Assembly (NCBI GenBank): GCA_009602725.1
Contig: WELB01000006.1
Location: 32,371 to 45,815, forward strand
Reading direction: 5' to 3'
DNA from: Spirogloea muscicola
Lineage: Eukaryota; Streptophyta; Zygnematophyceae; Spirogloeales; Spirogloeaceae
Length of the DNA stretch: 13,445 bases
Position numbers and translations under genes: made by a program. Shown piece after piece: positions 1 through 8,119 of this stretch. The notes under the pieces are model-generated. The model was not told the origin of the DNA. It ran no database searches and saw only the letters and a program-made list of their open reading frames with translations. Numbering within the stretch: the first letter of the stretch is position 1; each line of letters starts with the position of its first letter.

Positions 1-2134
1 CCCCGCCGCGCCGCCGCCATCGCCGCCGATGCCGCTGCCATCGCTGGCCCGGCGCCGCCGCCGGGCTGCTGGACCTGACCCCCGCTCGGGCAATGCCGTC
101 TTCCCGCGCCAGCGAGGAGGCCATGACGCCGGCGTTCCAGGGCATGCGCAAGGCCGGCGCCGTGCCGTTCCTGTGGGAGTGCGCGCCCGGCAAGGCCCGG
201 CGCGATGACAATGGTGCCGCCGCGCGCCTCCCGCCGCCTCCGGGCCGCGCGCCACAGCCGTGAGCATCGTACCCGCCTCGCCCGCTGGCACTCTGATGCA
301 TGGCACTCTGATGCCATGGCCGCCGCAGGCGCTGCCGCCGAATGGCGCTGCCAACTGGGCTGCCGACGGCCGGCCACTGACCATTGCCGCTCTGTCGGGC
401 TCCGCGGCGGCAGAGCGCGGGCGGCGCCGGACAGGGCGGCGGCGCCGCAGGAGCCTCCGGCGGCGCCGGCTTCGGAGCCGGCTCAGTCGCCGCCGGGGCC
501 GAGCGGCCGCCGGCTGAGCCCTGCGCAGGCGCTCCACGTACGACTGCTGCGCCCTTTGCCATGCTCAGCCTGCGCTTGCCAAGAATCGAACACGCTTTTC
601 TCAAATGGCATTGTGGGCAGTGCCTACACTACTGGGCAGGTCCTGATGGCATTATCCTATGCTTTTGCCTTTATTGGGCTGTCGTCACAGCGGCTGGACA
701 TAAGAACGGGCACCGGCAGTGGCGCGGTCGCAGAGGCGGCGGCCCCGTGGCAAGAGCCGTCCAGCGCAAGCAGCAGCAGGCCGGCGAATGGGAACGCCGC
801 GGCAGAGGTCGCCAGCATGAGCGATGGCTGGTCTGGGGAGGACGACACCGCCGCCGCCGCCGCCGCCGCGCCCGCCGCTGCCGCCGCCCCGGCCATGGCG
901 TCCTCCCTGGGCAGCGCCAACCAGGTGCGCCGCTGGCGGTCGGACCCAAGCCTTAGCACCATGTACTTGCGACCCTACGTCAGCGCCGTACGTTGCATCG
1001 TTAGCTGACTTCGCATCGCCTCTGCTGCAGCCGGAGGGGGCCTTCATCCTGGGACGCTTCCTGTCGGATGGATGTCACGTGGATGCGGGCGGCCTCGCAG
1101 CGGGTGCCGCCGAGCACGAGCTTGCTATCATCGACAGCTCTGATGACGAGGGGGACAGTGACAACGACAGCTGGATCCTCGTAAGCTGCCGCAGCCCGGA
1201 TGGATGCCAAGTCATAACTCTCTCGTGGAGATGGCGATGGTGGCTTCCGCTGCAGTGGCTGCTTGTGGAGCATCTGAGATTCTGATGGCTGCAAGTGGCT
1301 GGGGCGCTGCAGGGCCGAAGGCGGAGCAGGTTCGGAGGCGGCCTGGGTTGTGGCCTGGCGACGGCGTTCCGGCGGTCGCACCCGGCTCGCAACGTAGGGA
1401 AGGGTCAGCGCATGCTGCCGGCGAGCTGCGACCCTGTGCACCGCCGCGCCCTCAGCCTGCCAACGGCGCTGCTGGCTGGCGGCTCCGGCAGCCCGGCTGT
1501 CATCCCTGCTCCCTCCAGTGCTGGGCCACTGGATCTGGAGGCGAGGCTGAGGAGCTCGTTGGAGCTGCAGCGCGCGAACTACGAGCAGGAGCGCTTCACT
1601 GCGACCGCGCTGGTGCACTTGCGGAGCGCGACGGCTGGCGGGCGCTTGGTGACACCCCAGCAGGAAGCTGCTGTGCCCGAGCTTGTGTGCAGGAACGAGG
1701 GCAGGGTGCCAGTCAGGCATGCTTCCGGTGTCGTGCCTCCTCACGATGCAGGAAATGCGGTGGCCGTAACCGAGCACTCGGCGGAGCTGCGCAGTGAGGA
1801 TGCTAGCGCTGGCGAGCATGTGCAGTCTCAGGTCGCAGTGCCGGCCAGCAGCGAAAGTGCAGGTGCAGCGCTGAATCACCAGCATGGTCTGGTTCTTGAG
1901 CTGCCGGTGCAGCTCCTCAACGTACCGGCCAGCTGCGGAGGCGGTGGTGGTCTTGGCAAGGACAGCTATGACGGAGACAAGGCCGCGGCGCCAGGAGGGG
2001 ATGCACTGTCACGGATGTCAAGCCTTGGCTCAGATGCAAGTGACGAGTTCATTGAGCTGGATTTCAAGAAGCTCAAGGTGCGCCAACGTGCTGCCGGGCA
2101 CAGCCCCGTGTCAGTGCTCGCCTGCCCAACATAA
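1..2134 (+). CDS. DUF688-like protein of unknown function, 5' end outside window
   Basis: Proposed exons: <1..259, 414..537, 691..924, 1031..1180, 1313..2134, giving 528 visible residues in one continuous phase. Exon 1 encodes GAVPFLWECAPGKAR (about 159-203), like the VPF-WE--PGKPK motif of plant DUF688 proteins, followed by a Pro-rich PPPPGR stretch. Exon 4 encodes PEGAFILGRFLSDG, like the plant F-LGRFLPAA motif, then an acidic Asp/Ser run. Exon 5 begins with GGGLGCGL, loosely like the plant GCGL block, and continues as weakly conserved sequence ending in FIELDFKKLK and a TAA. The order of the motifs matches the family. The function of the family is unknown to me. Exon 3 carries an alanine run and SDGWSGEDD. 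Introns are 154, 153, 106 and 132 bases with GT-AG ends. Less certain points: the third intron could instead be 988..1030 (43 bases), and a donor-like AAG|GTGCGC near 2078 could extend the gene beyond the TAA. The family assignment is moderate and the exact exon model tentative. Confidence 0.55.
286..315 (+). repeat. 15-base tandem duplication in the first proposed intron of the left gene
   Basis: The 15-base unit tggcactctgatgca at 286-300 is followed directly by tggcactctgatgcc at 301-315, one mismatch apart. It falls in the proposed intron 260..413. Because the unit is a multiple of three, it would also be tolerated if this stretch were exonic. Confidence 0.8.
846..893 (+). repeat. GCC-rich trinucleotide run coding poly-Ala
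   Basis: A run of GCC/GCG codons lies inside exon 3 of the left gene and reads as an alanine-rich tract. It is read as Pro-rich or Arg-rich peptides in the other two frames, which explains several spurious open frames in this area. It is probably a length-variable simple repeat. Confidence 0.7.
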
Positions 2135-2949
2135 GCGTCGCTGTGCCGCCATCTTCACCGTGCTCAACAGGGCGGCGGCGGCGCTCATCAATAACTTATA
2201 CTGCATTAGCCCTTGATACTCACTCCTGACATCGGCGGGTTTTTGTGAGATCGTGCTGTTGACGGCTGTGCCCGCCCAGGCGTTTGTGACGGAATAAAGC
2301 TGTGGCTGTGGCTTGCAACAGCCTGCAGTTACTTGTAGATTGCATCGCAAGCCGATGCCACTGCCACTGCTGCCTTGTGTCGTGGCCGCTACTGCCGCTT
2401 CTGGTGGCAGGGTTAGAGGACGACCCCAGATGTGTGCGGTCATCTTGGCCCCGCAACTATGCATACAACCCAGACTTACTCGGATAATACGTACAAGACT
2501 GAATTGCCATTATGAGATGAGTGCCAAAGACACGAGGGTTGTTTGACTCACAACCTGCGCACTGGTTGGCCAGTAAGGGGGCAGTCAACTTGAGTGCAAG
2601 AGCAGTTACACATTTGCCCACTGTCACCTTGATCGTTGCTGCTGCCAGCATAAAGGGCAGCGTGGAGCTTGCTGAACACCAGGAGTGTGAGAGAAGTCGT
2701 CTGCCAGGAGGAAGTATGCGCAGTGAAGTTGGTAATCGTGGTGCAGAAGAGGTGATGGCAATGAGCTGCGCTACGCCCGTGCTTGGCACATTCAGGTGGT
2801 CGCAGTGCACTCATGCTTATGGCTGCAGCCAGCACAGCTTGTTGCAAAGAGTTGCCTTAAGTGGTGCTCCGTGTTGGCCGAACAGGGGTCCGCAGGGTAT
2901 GCTGCTTGGCAACTGCACAAATTTGCAGCTGATAGGCTATCACCGAAGG
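2135..2949. other. Intergenic stretch, no gene recognised
   Basis: Between the TAA of the left gene and the repeat island I see no conserved protein motif, no RNA gene and no convincing splice pattern. Open frames exist on both strands but have irregular composition. An AATAAA lies at 2293-2298, about 160 bases after the stop. The TGTAA signal usual for chlorophyte polyadenylation was not found on the plus strand here, so the 3' end of the left gene is undefined. Confidence 0.6.
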
Positions 2950-2975
2950 GGCCAGAATAGGTATGAGAAACAAAG

Positions 2976-3064
2976 CAGCTCGTCCAAATTGACAGCAATG
3001 GCTGTGAGATGCCAGCCCAGAATAGGCCAGCCCAAAGGAATGGACGAGGTCTGAAAGGGCCGGA
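2976..3064 (+). repeat. Dispersed repeat copy U1
   Basis: The first of two direct copies 94 bases apart. Shared blocks with copy U2, in order: cagctc-tccaaa-tgacagca, tggc-gtgaga, gccagccca, atggac-aggtctga, agggccgga. U1 contains a short internal duplication of the gccagccca block (3011-3034). The stretch just upstream of each copy is also alike (gagaaacaaag versus gcaagaaa). Confidence 0.75.
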
Positions 3065-3069
3065 TGGTG

Positions 3070-3154
3070 CAGCAAGAAACAGCTCTTCCAAACTGACAGC
3101 ATTGGCGGTGAGAGGCCAGCCCAAAGACATGGACAAGGTCTGAGAGGGCCGGAA
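3070..3154 (+). repeat. Dispersed repeat copy U2
   Basis: The second direct copy. It ends in gagggccggaaggcgc, which is also found in inverted form in copy U3 (ggggccggaagacgc on the minus strand). Together with U3 and U4 it forms a loose inverted arrangement centred near 3250. Confidence 0.75.
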
Positions 3155-3330
3155 GGCGCAAACAGCAGGGTACTAGTCCCTAAGTCGTCAGCATGTGGGC
3201 TCTCATTCAGTAACCTCTAGTCAGCAAGTGCAAGTCTGATTGATGAGAGGGCGGAAAAGCGTCGCCCTGACAGAACCCAGCAGCAGCAGCCACGGCGCAG
3301 CCTGCATGCGAGTGGACGGCGGAGGCTAGG

Positions 3331-3380
3331 GACCTCGACCTTTGTTCACTCTTTTTTCTGGGCTGGCCTCTCTCACACCT
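3331..3380 (-). repeat. Dispersed repeat copy U4, partial and inverted
   Basis: Read on the minus strand it holds gtgagagaggccagccca, a purine-rich stretch and gaacaaaggtc, matching the middle of U2. The two outer blocks are missing or too diverged to place. Confidence 0.5.
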
Positions 3381-3426
3381 CTCTCGTACCTACTGAGTGA
3401 TCCATCCTCCCCCTGTTCTGACATAG

Positions 3427-3568
3427 CGTCTTCCGGCCCCTTTGTAGCTGCTAGTCGCTGTAGGCTCCTCCAAACCTTTGTTAATTCTTTTTGGGCTGGC
3501 TTTTCGCAGCCCTTGCCCCCAGTAGGAGTGCCACTTCTCTCACAGCCATCGCCCTCTACTGGAAGAGC
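3427..3568 (-). repeat. Dispersed repeat copy U3, inverted and expanded
   Basis: Read on the minus strand it holds the blocks of U1/U2 in the same order: gctcttcca, gatggctgtgagag, agccagcccaaa, aacaaaggt, ggggccggaagacgc. Extra bases are inserted between the blocks, so this copy is about 140 bases long rather than 85-90. It overlaps the tail of the inverted retrotransposon fragment, so the repeat may be part of, or inserted in, that element's 3' region. Confidence 0.6.
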
Positions 3569-3618
3569 CTTCATCACGACGGCTCGCCCATGGAACCCTG
3601 GTCTCTGTTGAATTTGAC

Positions 3619-3768
3619 CTTGAGATGCCAGCAGCGAAAGAGAGAAGGCGCGCGGTGCGCACGAAAGCAACAAGGACCAACGGCCCCCGTAACACCCGTG
3701 GATGGCCATGGCCAGGGGGTAAAGGTGACACTTGAGTGGTGTCCTCCTTTCCGATAAACGAGCAACCA
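3619..3768 (-). pseudogene. Inverted fragment of the retrotransposon C-terminal coding region
   Basis: On the minus strand this encodes LYPLAMAIHGCYGGRWS followed by LLASQ, nearly the same as residues FYPLAMDIHGCYGGRWS and LLASQ in the plus-strand element at 4338-4416. About 51 bases (3673-3723) match the reverse complement of the plus copy with four mismatches by eye. The fragment covers only the end of the coding region. It also carries about 27 extra bases (3641-3667) between GGRWS and LLASQ, apparently a local duplication around gcgaaag/acgaaag. It abuts the 5' end of the longer plus copy. It is too short to make a functional protein. Confidence 0.75.
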
Positions 3769-4653
3769 CTGGAGCATCTCCGGAGTCTCCTCCAAGGAGA
3801 TGCTCGAGGCCAGGCTCGGCTCCTATCTGTTTCGTCTCTGGGAGCGTCTGAGTGGCTCCGCGCTTTGCCTTTGCATGCGGGCTTGCGGATGGAGAATGCT
3901 TTGTTTTGCGATGCTATGCGCCGCCGTCTTGGCTTGCCATCCCTGTGCTTGGCAGGGGTGACCCAATGTGAATGTGGGCTTATTGAGCATGATGCATTGC
4001 TCATGGGTGACCACATGCTCAGGTGTGCCAAAGGCAGTGAGCGCACGGGCTCCCACAACCTCCTACGTGACGCCATGTATGGCATCGTCAAGGAGGCGGG
4101 ATATCAAGTGGCGTTGGAGAGCACTGGGGTGATGCCCATCCTCCTCCGCAATGGGGTCCCTCGGACGAGGCGTGTCGATCTGGTCGGCGTCCCCCTGGGA
4201 GGTGGCAAGCGGCTCCTCATGGACGTTGTCCTCACCGACAGCTTCCGGACGAAGGGCCCCATTACTTCTGAGACCGGCTACGCTGTGAAGGTAGCCGAAC
4301 GGAAGAAGCTGCACAAGTACAAGGACCACCCGGCGGGTGATACCTTTTACCCCCTGGCCATGGACATCCATGGGTGTTACGGGGGTCGGTGGTCCTCGTT
4401 ACTTTCGCTGCTGGCCTCTCAAGCTGACCAGCGGCGCCGGGAGCAGGGTGCTGCCCTTCCCGGTGGCTCGGTGCCTTTGGGTCTGGTGTCCTGCTACCGT
4501 ATGCGACTGTCTATGTCCCTGCAGCGCTCCCAAGCGCTTGCTTTGCACCGCCGCGCTGGTCGCGCCCTTGCAGCAGCCTCTGGCTTGCGCAGCGGGGTTG
4601 CTCTTCCTCCCCTCAGCTCATCTGACTTCCTACTGCTGACACGGGGGTATTGA
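3736..4653 (+). CDS. Non-LTR retrotransposon remnant: zinc finger and restriction-like endonuclease domain
   Basis: An uninterrupted 305-codon frame resembling the region after the reverse transcriptase in non-LTR elements with a restriction-like endonuclease. Residues below are counted from 3736. Residues 28-67 (ARLLSVSSLGASEWLRALP, then MRRRLGLP) match the linker seen in such elements. A zinc-binding pattern follows: C78, C80, H93, C97 with GDHMLRC, then H107. The endonuclase-like part has D148 in RRVDLVG, D163 in LLMDVVLTD, and K191/K194-Y195, consistent with a PD-(D/E)XK nuclease, which would nick target DNA. It ends with FYPLAMDIHGCYGGRW. No reverse transcriptase domain lies upstream: a stop is at 3733-3735 and the inverted fragment sits there, so this is a 5'-truncated copy. 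The first in-frame ATG is at about 3889, inside the domain, so autonomous expression is unlikely. The open frame suggests fairly recent insertion. Confidence 0.75.
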   Translation: MVSSFPINEQPLEHLRSLLQGDARGQARLLSVSSLGASEWLRALPLHAGLRMENALFCDAMRRRLGLPSLCLAGVTQCECGLIEHDALLMGDHMLRCAKGSERTGSHNLLRDAMYGIVKEAGYQVALESTGVMPILLRNGVPRTRRVDLVGVPLGGGKRLLMDVVLTDSFRTKGPITSETGYAVKVAERKKLHKYKDHPAGDTFYPLAMDIHGCYGGRWSSLLSLLASQADQRRREQGAALPGGSVPLGLVSCYRMRLSMSLQRSQALALHRRAGRALAAASGLRSGVALPPLSSSDFLLLTRGY

Positions 4654-4703
4654 GGGCGCCCTGTCTGCCTAGCCTTTGGCTCCGTCATGAACACCTGTAT
4701 GCA

Positions 4704-4730
4704 TCTGGCTGGCATTTCACAGCCGATTCT
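4704..4730 (-). repeat. Possible short repeat copy U5
   Basis: The plus-strand stretch ctggctggcatttcacagcc resembles gggctggcttttcgcagccc of U3 (3493-3512). Only this core is shared, so the match could be chance. If real, it places a repeat copy on the right flank of the retrotransposon too. Confidence 0.3.
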
Positions 4731-5074
4731 TTCATATCAGCAGCCGCTTTCTCCTTTTTTTCCGGAGCACTTTCGTCCTTCCTTGGGACCCTTGGTTTGC
4801 CCTGTGCTGTGGCTGTGCGCAGCCTCGCCCCCTTCGTCGGCAGCGACACAACGCCACCGCTCGTGCTGGCGGACCAACTCTGGCACGCCACCTCTGTGAG
4901 CACTGCGGCTGGCCTTCACAGCCGCTCCTCGGGCCACCGTCAGCTCGTCCGTGCCGCACCTGGGCAGCCCGGCTCACGCGAGCGAGACGATCGACACGGC
5001 GCTATATGGCGATGGGGCGGCGGCGTTGAGGAGAGGCGACGTCCACTCCCCGCCTGGCGGCCTCTGCAGCGGCG
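4731..5074 (+). other. Upstream region of the E3 ligase gene, probable promoter and 5' UTR
   Basis: GC content rises sharply from about 4800 and no convincing coding motif is seen. A TATA-like tatatgg lies at 5003-5009, about 70 bases before the proposed ATG, which makes it a weak promoter candidate. The bases before the ATG (gcggcg, with G at -3 and G at +4) form a favourable start context. Confidence 0.35.
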
Positions 5075-8000
5075 ATGGGATTGCTCCTGAGCTGCTCTGC
5101 CGAGCGCGAGCGCCTGGTCGCTGGTTCGCGCTCGCGCCCATCACTTAACTCTCATAAAGTTCGGCTTCTGAGGGCGACAGCGGTGGTTACGCTGGCGCTG
5201 GACTGCGCAGAGGAGGCGCAGAACTGCACACAGCCAAGGCCGATATGAGTCTCGAAGCGTAATTTAGAGTCTGACACCACGCACCGCTGCTTGCAGTGGC
5301 GCGTGACGGCTGGCCTTGCAGGCCATGCTGGCAGCCAAGCCGGTGAGCCCAGATTCTGAGCCTTAATCCTCGTCAGCACTGTCCTGATGTCAACCAGCTG
5401 CAGCTCCTGCTGCCACGGCAGTTGCCCGCTGGCCGGAGGCTCAGTGGCAGCCCAGCTAGCGTATGGCGGCAGCGCCGTTGCGACCCCTTTGCTTGACTCC
5501 TCCTCTGGCGACCGCAGGCGCTGGCCAAGTACACCGCTTTCGGCGGCAGCAACTCGCCGCTGCTGCAGGCGGCAGCCAAGGGCCACGTTGAGGTTCGGCA
5601 TACCAGCCTGGTCTACACTACTGCCGCCGCCGTCTAAAATTCCATTTTGCAGCGCTCACAATTGGTGGACAAAAGGGTCGAGATCCTGATACATATGCAG
5701 CAGCGGAGACCATTGGTTGAGCAAAGGCCACCATCGTCTGCAGCAGCCTATGCTTGCGCACGCTCTCGTCACGGGCTGGCCATCTTGCAGCCAGCCCACG
5801 TGAAAATTCTTGGGCGGCGTGCGCATGCTCCCGCCTTGGGCGCAGGTCGTACGCCTCCTCCTCAAGCACGGCGCCAAGGCCAACCAGTGCAACCAGTGGG
5901 GGCAGGTCCGCCGCCCCCACCCACAACGTTCTCGCAACAAGCGTTGCCTCGTCGGCCCCACTAGGAGCAGCGCCTGCACTGTCGCCAGAGTGGTCCATTT
6001 GGCCGTCATTGTCTGGTGGCATCCTCGGGGCCCCCTTGCGCTGCCATACTGACGTCAGACACGTGCTGCGATGCTGTAGACTGCGCTGATGCACGCCTGC
6101 CGGCAGGGCTTCCCCGACATTGTCCGACTCCTGCTTGCCGTAGGCAGTGATGTGAGCCCTACAACCATCAAGCCCGGCTGCACAGCTCTTGCTTACAAAA
6201 CCCAATTGAGGCCCCCAGTCGAGGACGTAGCTCGGACTTGCTTGATGGCTGGTTGTGTCCGCGCAGGTGCTGAAGAAGGACTCCTTGAGCATGCGAAATG
6301 CGCTACACTACGCTGCAGGAACAGGCCGACTTCAGTGCCTGGTCCTCCTGCTGGCTGCGTTCGTGGCAGCCAAACAAATTTCCACCAGTCCCTCCCCTCC
6401 ACCTGCCAGTGCATCCAGGTAACAAGCTGGGAATGCTACCCGCACTTGCGGACGCATGCACGCGCCTTCCTCGACGACAGTTGCACTGGTTACAGGACCA
6501 GCAAGCATAACTCAAGCACGGGTTTCAGGAGATTGATGGAGCTGGTGAGCATGCGGGCGGCTAACGACGTATCGGCGCTCCACATGGCCGCTCTCAAGGG
6601 ACAGGTGGAGTGCCTGCAGCTGCTCCTTTTGGCGGGCGCCGACGTGAATTGCACCACGGGTGTGTCCAGGCTGCCACAGAGCAGTGGCAAACCCTGAGTT
6701 CTGGCGGGCGCTCCTTGATAGGATACTCTTTGCCGTTCATAAATTTATGCTTGCTCAACTGCTTTGCTGCTCATTTGCAAGACACTCATTTAGCTTGGCT
6801 CCTCCTCTGCACAGCGACAAACAGCACTCCTTTGCACTATGCAGCCTGTGGCGGCAGTCACTCCTGCTGCGCTGTGCGTGCTTAACCCCTGGCATGACAC
6901 GCAAGCAGCCTGACCTTGCATTTCAATCTTGACCCTCCATAAATCCTCCACGTGTGAGCAGAGGCTGTCTTGTGAGCCTGGTCTCTACCAACTTGCTTAT
7001 ACTGTGTGTACATGGTGGCAGGCACTTCTGGGTGAAGGCGCCAACAAATCTGTACAGGACAACAATGGGTCAGTGTATTGCTCAGATGCCAGGCAGACAC
7101 ATGAGTTCCAGGTCCACATGCAAGGATTTGAGGGTGGTGCAGACTGAGCAGCTCAAGCAGGATAGGTTTCAGCTCTGACGCTCTTTGCATAAGGGTCTCA
7201 TTATGTGCTATGAAGGGCCCTTCGCTTAAGAGCTTCTGGGTCGCTTCACTTTGCTGCTGCAGGTGGACGCCGCTGCAAGTTAGCAAGCTGTGCCAGAAGG
7301 AGTGGCTGGAGGGCCTCCTCGATCCTGCGGCTGGCTGCCTGGACACCAGTCTCGGCAAGATGGCTCCGCAGCTCGCGAGCATCATCAAGCTCATCCTGTG
7401 CGTGCTCCAGAGGCAGCAGCCCAAGAGCATATCTGGCCAACACGTGAGCTTCATTACATCGTGGCACTCTTTGGTGGTCCTTGGTGGACCTGCTTAGAGT
7501 GATTTTTCTGTGCAGCAGTTCTCGGAGCGTCCCGTTTGTGGAAGTGGAGACCGAGGTGATGACTGATGCTTGCGGCATCTGCCTGGAACGACGGTGCACA
7601 GTGTCTGCAGACTGTCAGTAAAGAGGCCATAAATGACCACATTGTCTAACATGCTTATGCTTCTTATCATTGTAGTAAACGATTATGATCAGAATCTATC
7701 GGAATCATTGTCCGCCATTAAGATACACTCCTTGCGGCGCTTTGCTTGCAGCCTGCCATCACCAGCTGTGCACAGCATGCGCACTCTCGATTTGCTGCCA
7801 CAGCACTGACAAGGTCACTCATGAACAAAAATGCACCTGACTCATCAGATTCGTCTTGCTCTCTTCCTTCATTGCATGGCCCATGGCAGGATACGATTGC
7901 CTAGCTTGCACTGCAGGAGAGTCTTGAAACTGTGAGCAAGCTATGTGACACGCAGTCTGACACTAATCGTGAAAAACTTACACAGAGCCCCTGGCTGCAA

Positions 8001-8119
8001 GTGTGCAGAAGGGGCCAGGTGGTGTGGAGGGTGTGCAGAGCTTGCATGCCACGCCGGCATTGGCTTGCCCATTCTGTCGGCAGCCTGTGCTTGCCTGGGA
8101 GAAGGTGCAATCTCATTGA
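5075..8119 (+). CDS. Ankyrin-repeat RING-type E3 ubiquitin ligase, XBAT32/33-like
   Basis: Exons: 5075..5123, 5297..5342, 5518..5592, 5846..5905, 6080..6151, 6267..6418, 6529..6659, 6815..6873, 7022..7068, 7263..7397, 7516..7613, 7752..7813, 8039..8119, about 355 residues. The start MGLLLSCSAERERL resembles plant XBAT MGNSFGCSASGERL; Gly2 with Ser6 and Cys7 suggests lipid anchoring. Ankyrin repeats follow: NSPLLQAAAKGHVEVVRLLL, TALMHACRQGFPDIVRLLL, NALHYAAGTGRLQCLVLLL, SALHMAALKGQVECLQLLL, STPLHYAACGG, NGWTPL. The RING is complete: CGIC, 11 residues, CHHQLCTAC, then CPFC. As a RING-HC protein it should recruit an E2 and ubiquitinate substrates bound by the ankyrin repeats. Splice phases agree at every junction except exon 2, which is one base short (see findings). 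Plant homologues are about 500 residues; the linkers here are shorter. Splicing after 7397 was chosen over 7443 because only it keeps the RING in frame. The family is near certain; the exact subfamily is not. Confidence 0.88.
7516..8119 (+). other. RING finger-coding exons of the E3 ligase
   Basis: The RING is split over three exons. 7516..7613 gives DACGICLERRCTVSAD, 7752..7813 gives CHHQLCTACALSICCHSTDK, and 8039..8119 gives CPFCRQPVLAWEK before a TGA at 8117-8119. Joining T at 7613 to CC at 7752 restores the eleven-residue spacing between the first CxxC and the CxH that plant XBAT RINGs have. All eight zinc ligands of a C3HC4 RING are present. Confidence 0.9.
7978..7982 (-). terminator. 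Candidate TGTAA polyadenylation signal for the BLI gene
   Basis: TGTAA is the usual chlorophyte polyadenylation signal. On the minus strand the first one after the BLI stop is here, about 630 bases downstream. Use of this site would make the BLI transcript run antisense through the last exon of the ligase gene. The motif is short and could occur by chance. Confidence 0.3.

Larger units (their letters stand above)
3331..4735. mobile_element. Rearranged non-LTR retrotransposon island
   Basis: The island joins an inverted tail fragment (3619..3768), the longer plus-strand 3' coding part (3736..4653) and nearby copies of a short repeat in either orientation. The arms 3619..3727 (minus) and 4331..4423 (plus) form an inverted repeat with about 600 bases between them. 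I see no clear target-site duplication or poly-A tail. The outer limits are approximate and were set by the repeat copies. Confidence 0.55.

Noticed and set aside
205-1008. Single 267-codon plus-strand frame covering the start of the left gene
   Set aside because: It reads through the proposed introns. Only its parts at 414-537 and 691-924 look coding, while the VPFLWE motif lies in another frame upstream.
988-1030. A 43-base intron in the left gene instead of 925..1030
   Set aside because: Splice sites and phase allow it, but it would be much shorter than every other intron in the window. The 106-base alternative has a good donor and a ctgac branch-like site.
1001-1885. Minus-strand open frame of 294 codons
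   Set aside because: It is antisense to the left gene, has no recognisable motif, and its Arg/Gln/Ala-rich composition is what GC-rich coding DNA gives on the reverse strand.
2521-3054. Plus-strand open frame of 177 codons in the intergenic region
   Set aside because: Its end runs through repeat copy U1, its composition is irregular, and no domain or splice context supports it.
5618-6292. Minus-strand open frame of 224 codons
   Set aside because: It overlaps the exons and introns of the ankyrin-RING gene and shows no motif of its own.
7263-7443. Longer version of the tenth ligase exon ending CAC|GTGAGC
   Set aside because: The donor is good, but the phase would throw the RING out of frame with the acceptor at 7515. 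Ending at 7397 (CT|GTGCGT) keeps the frame and the plant-like spacing.
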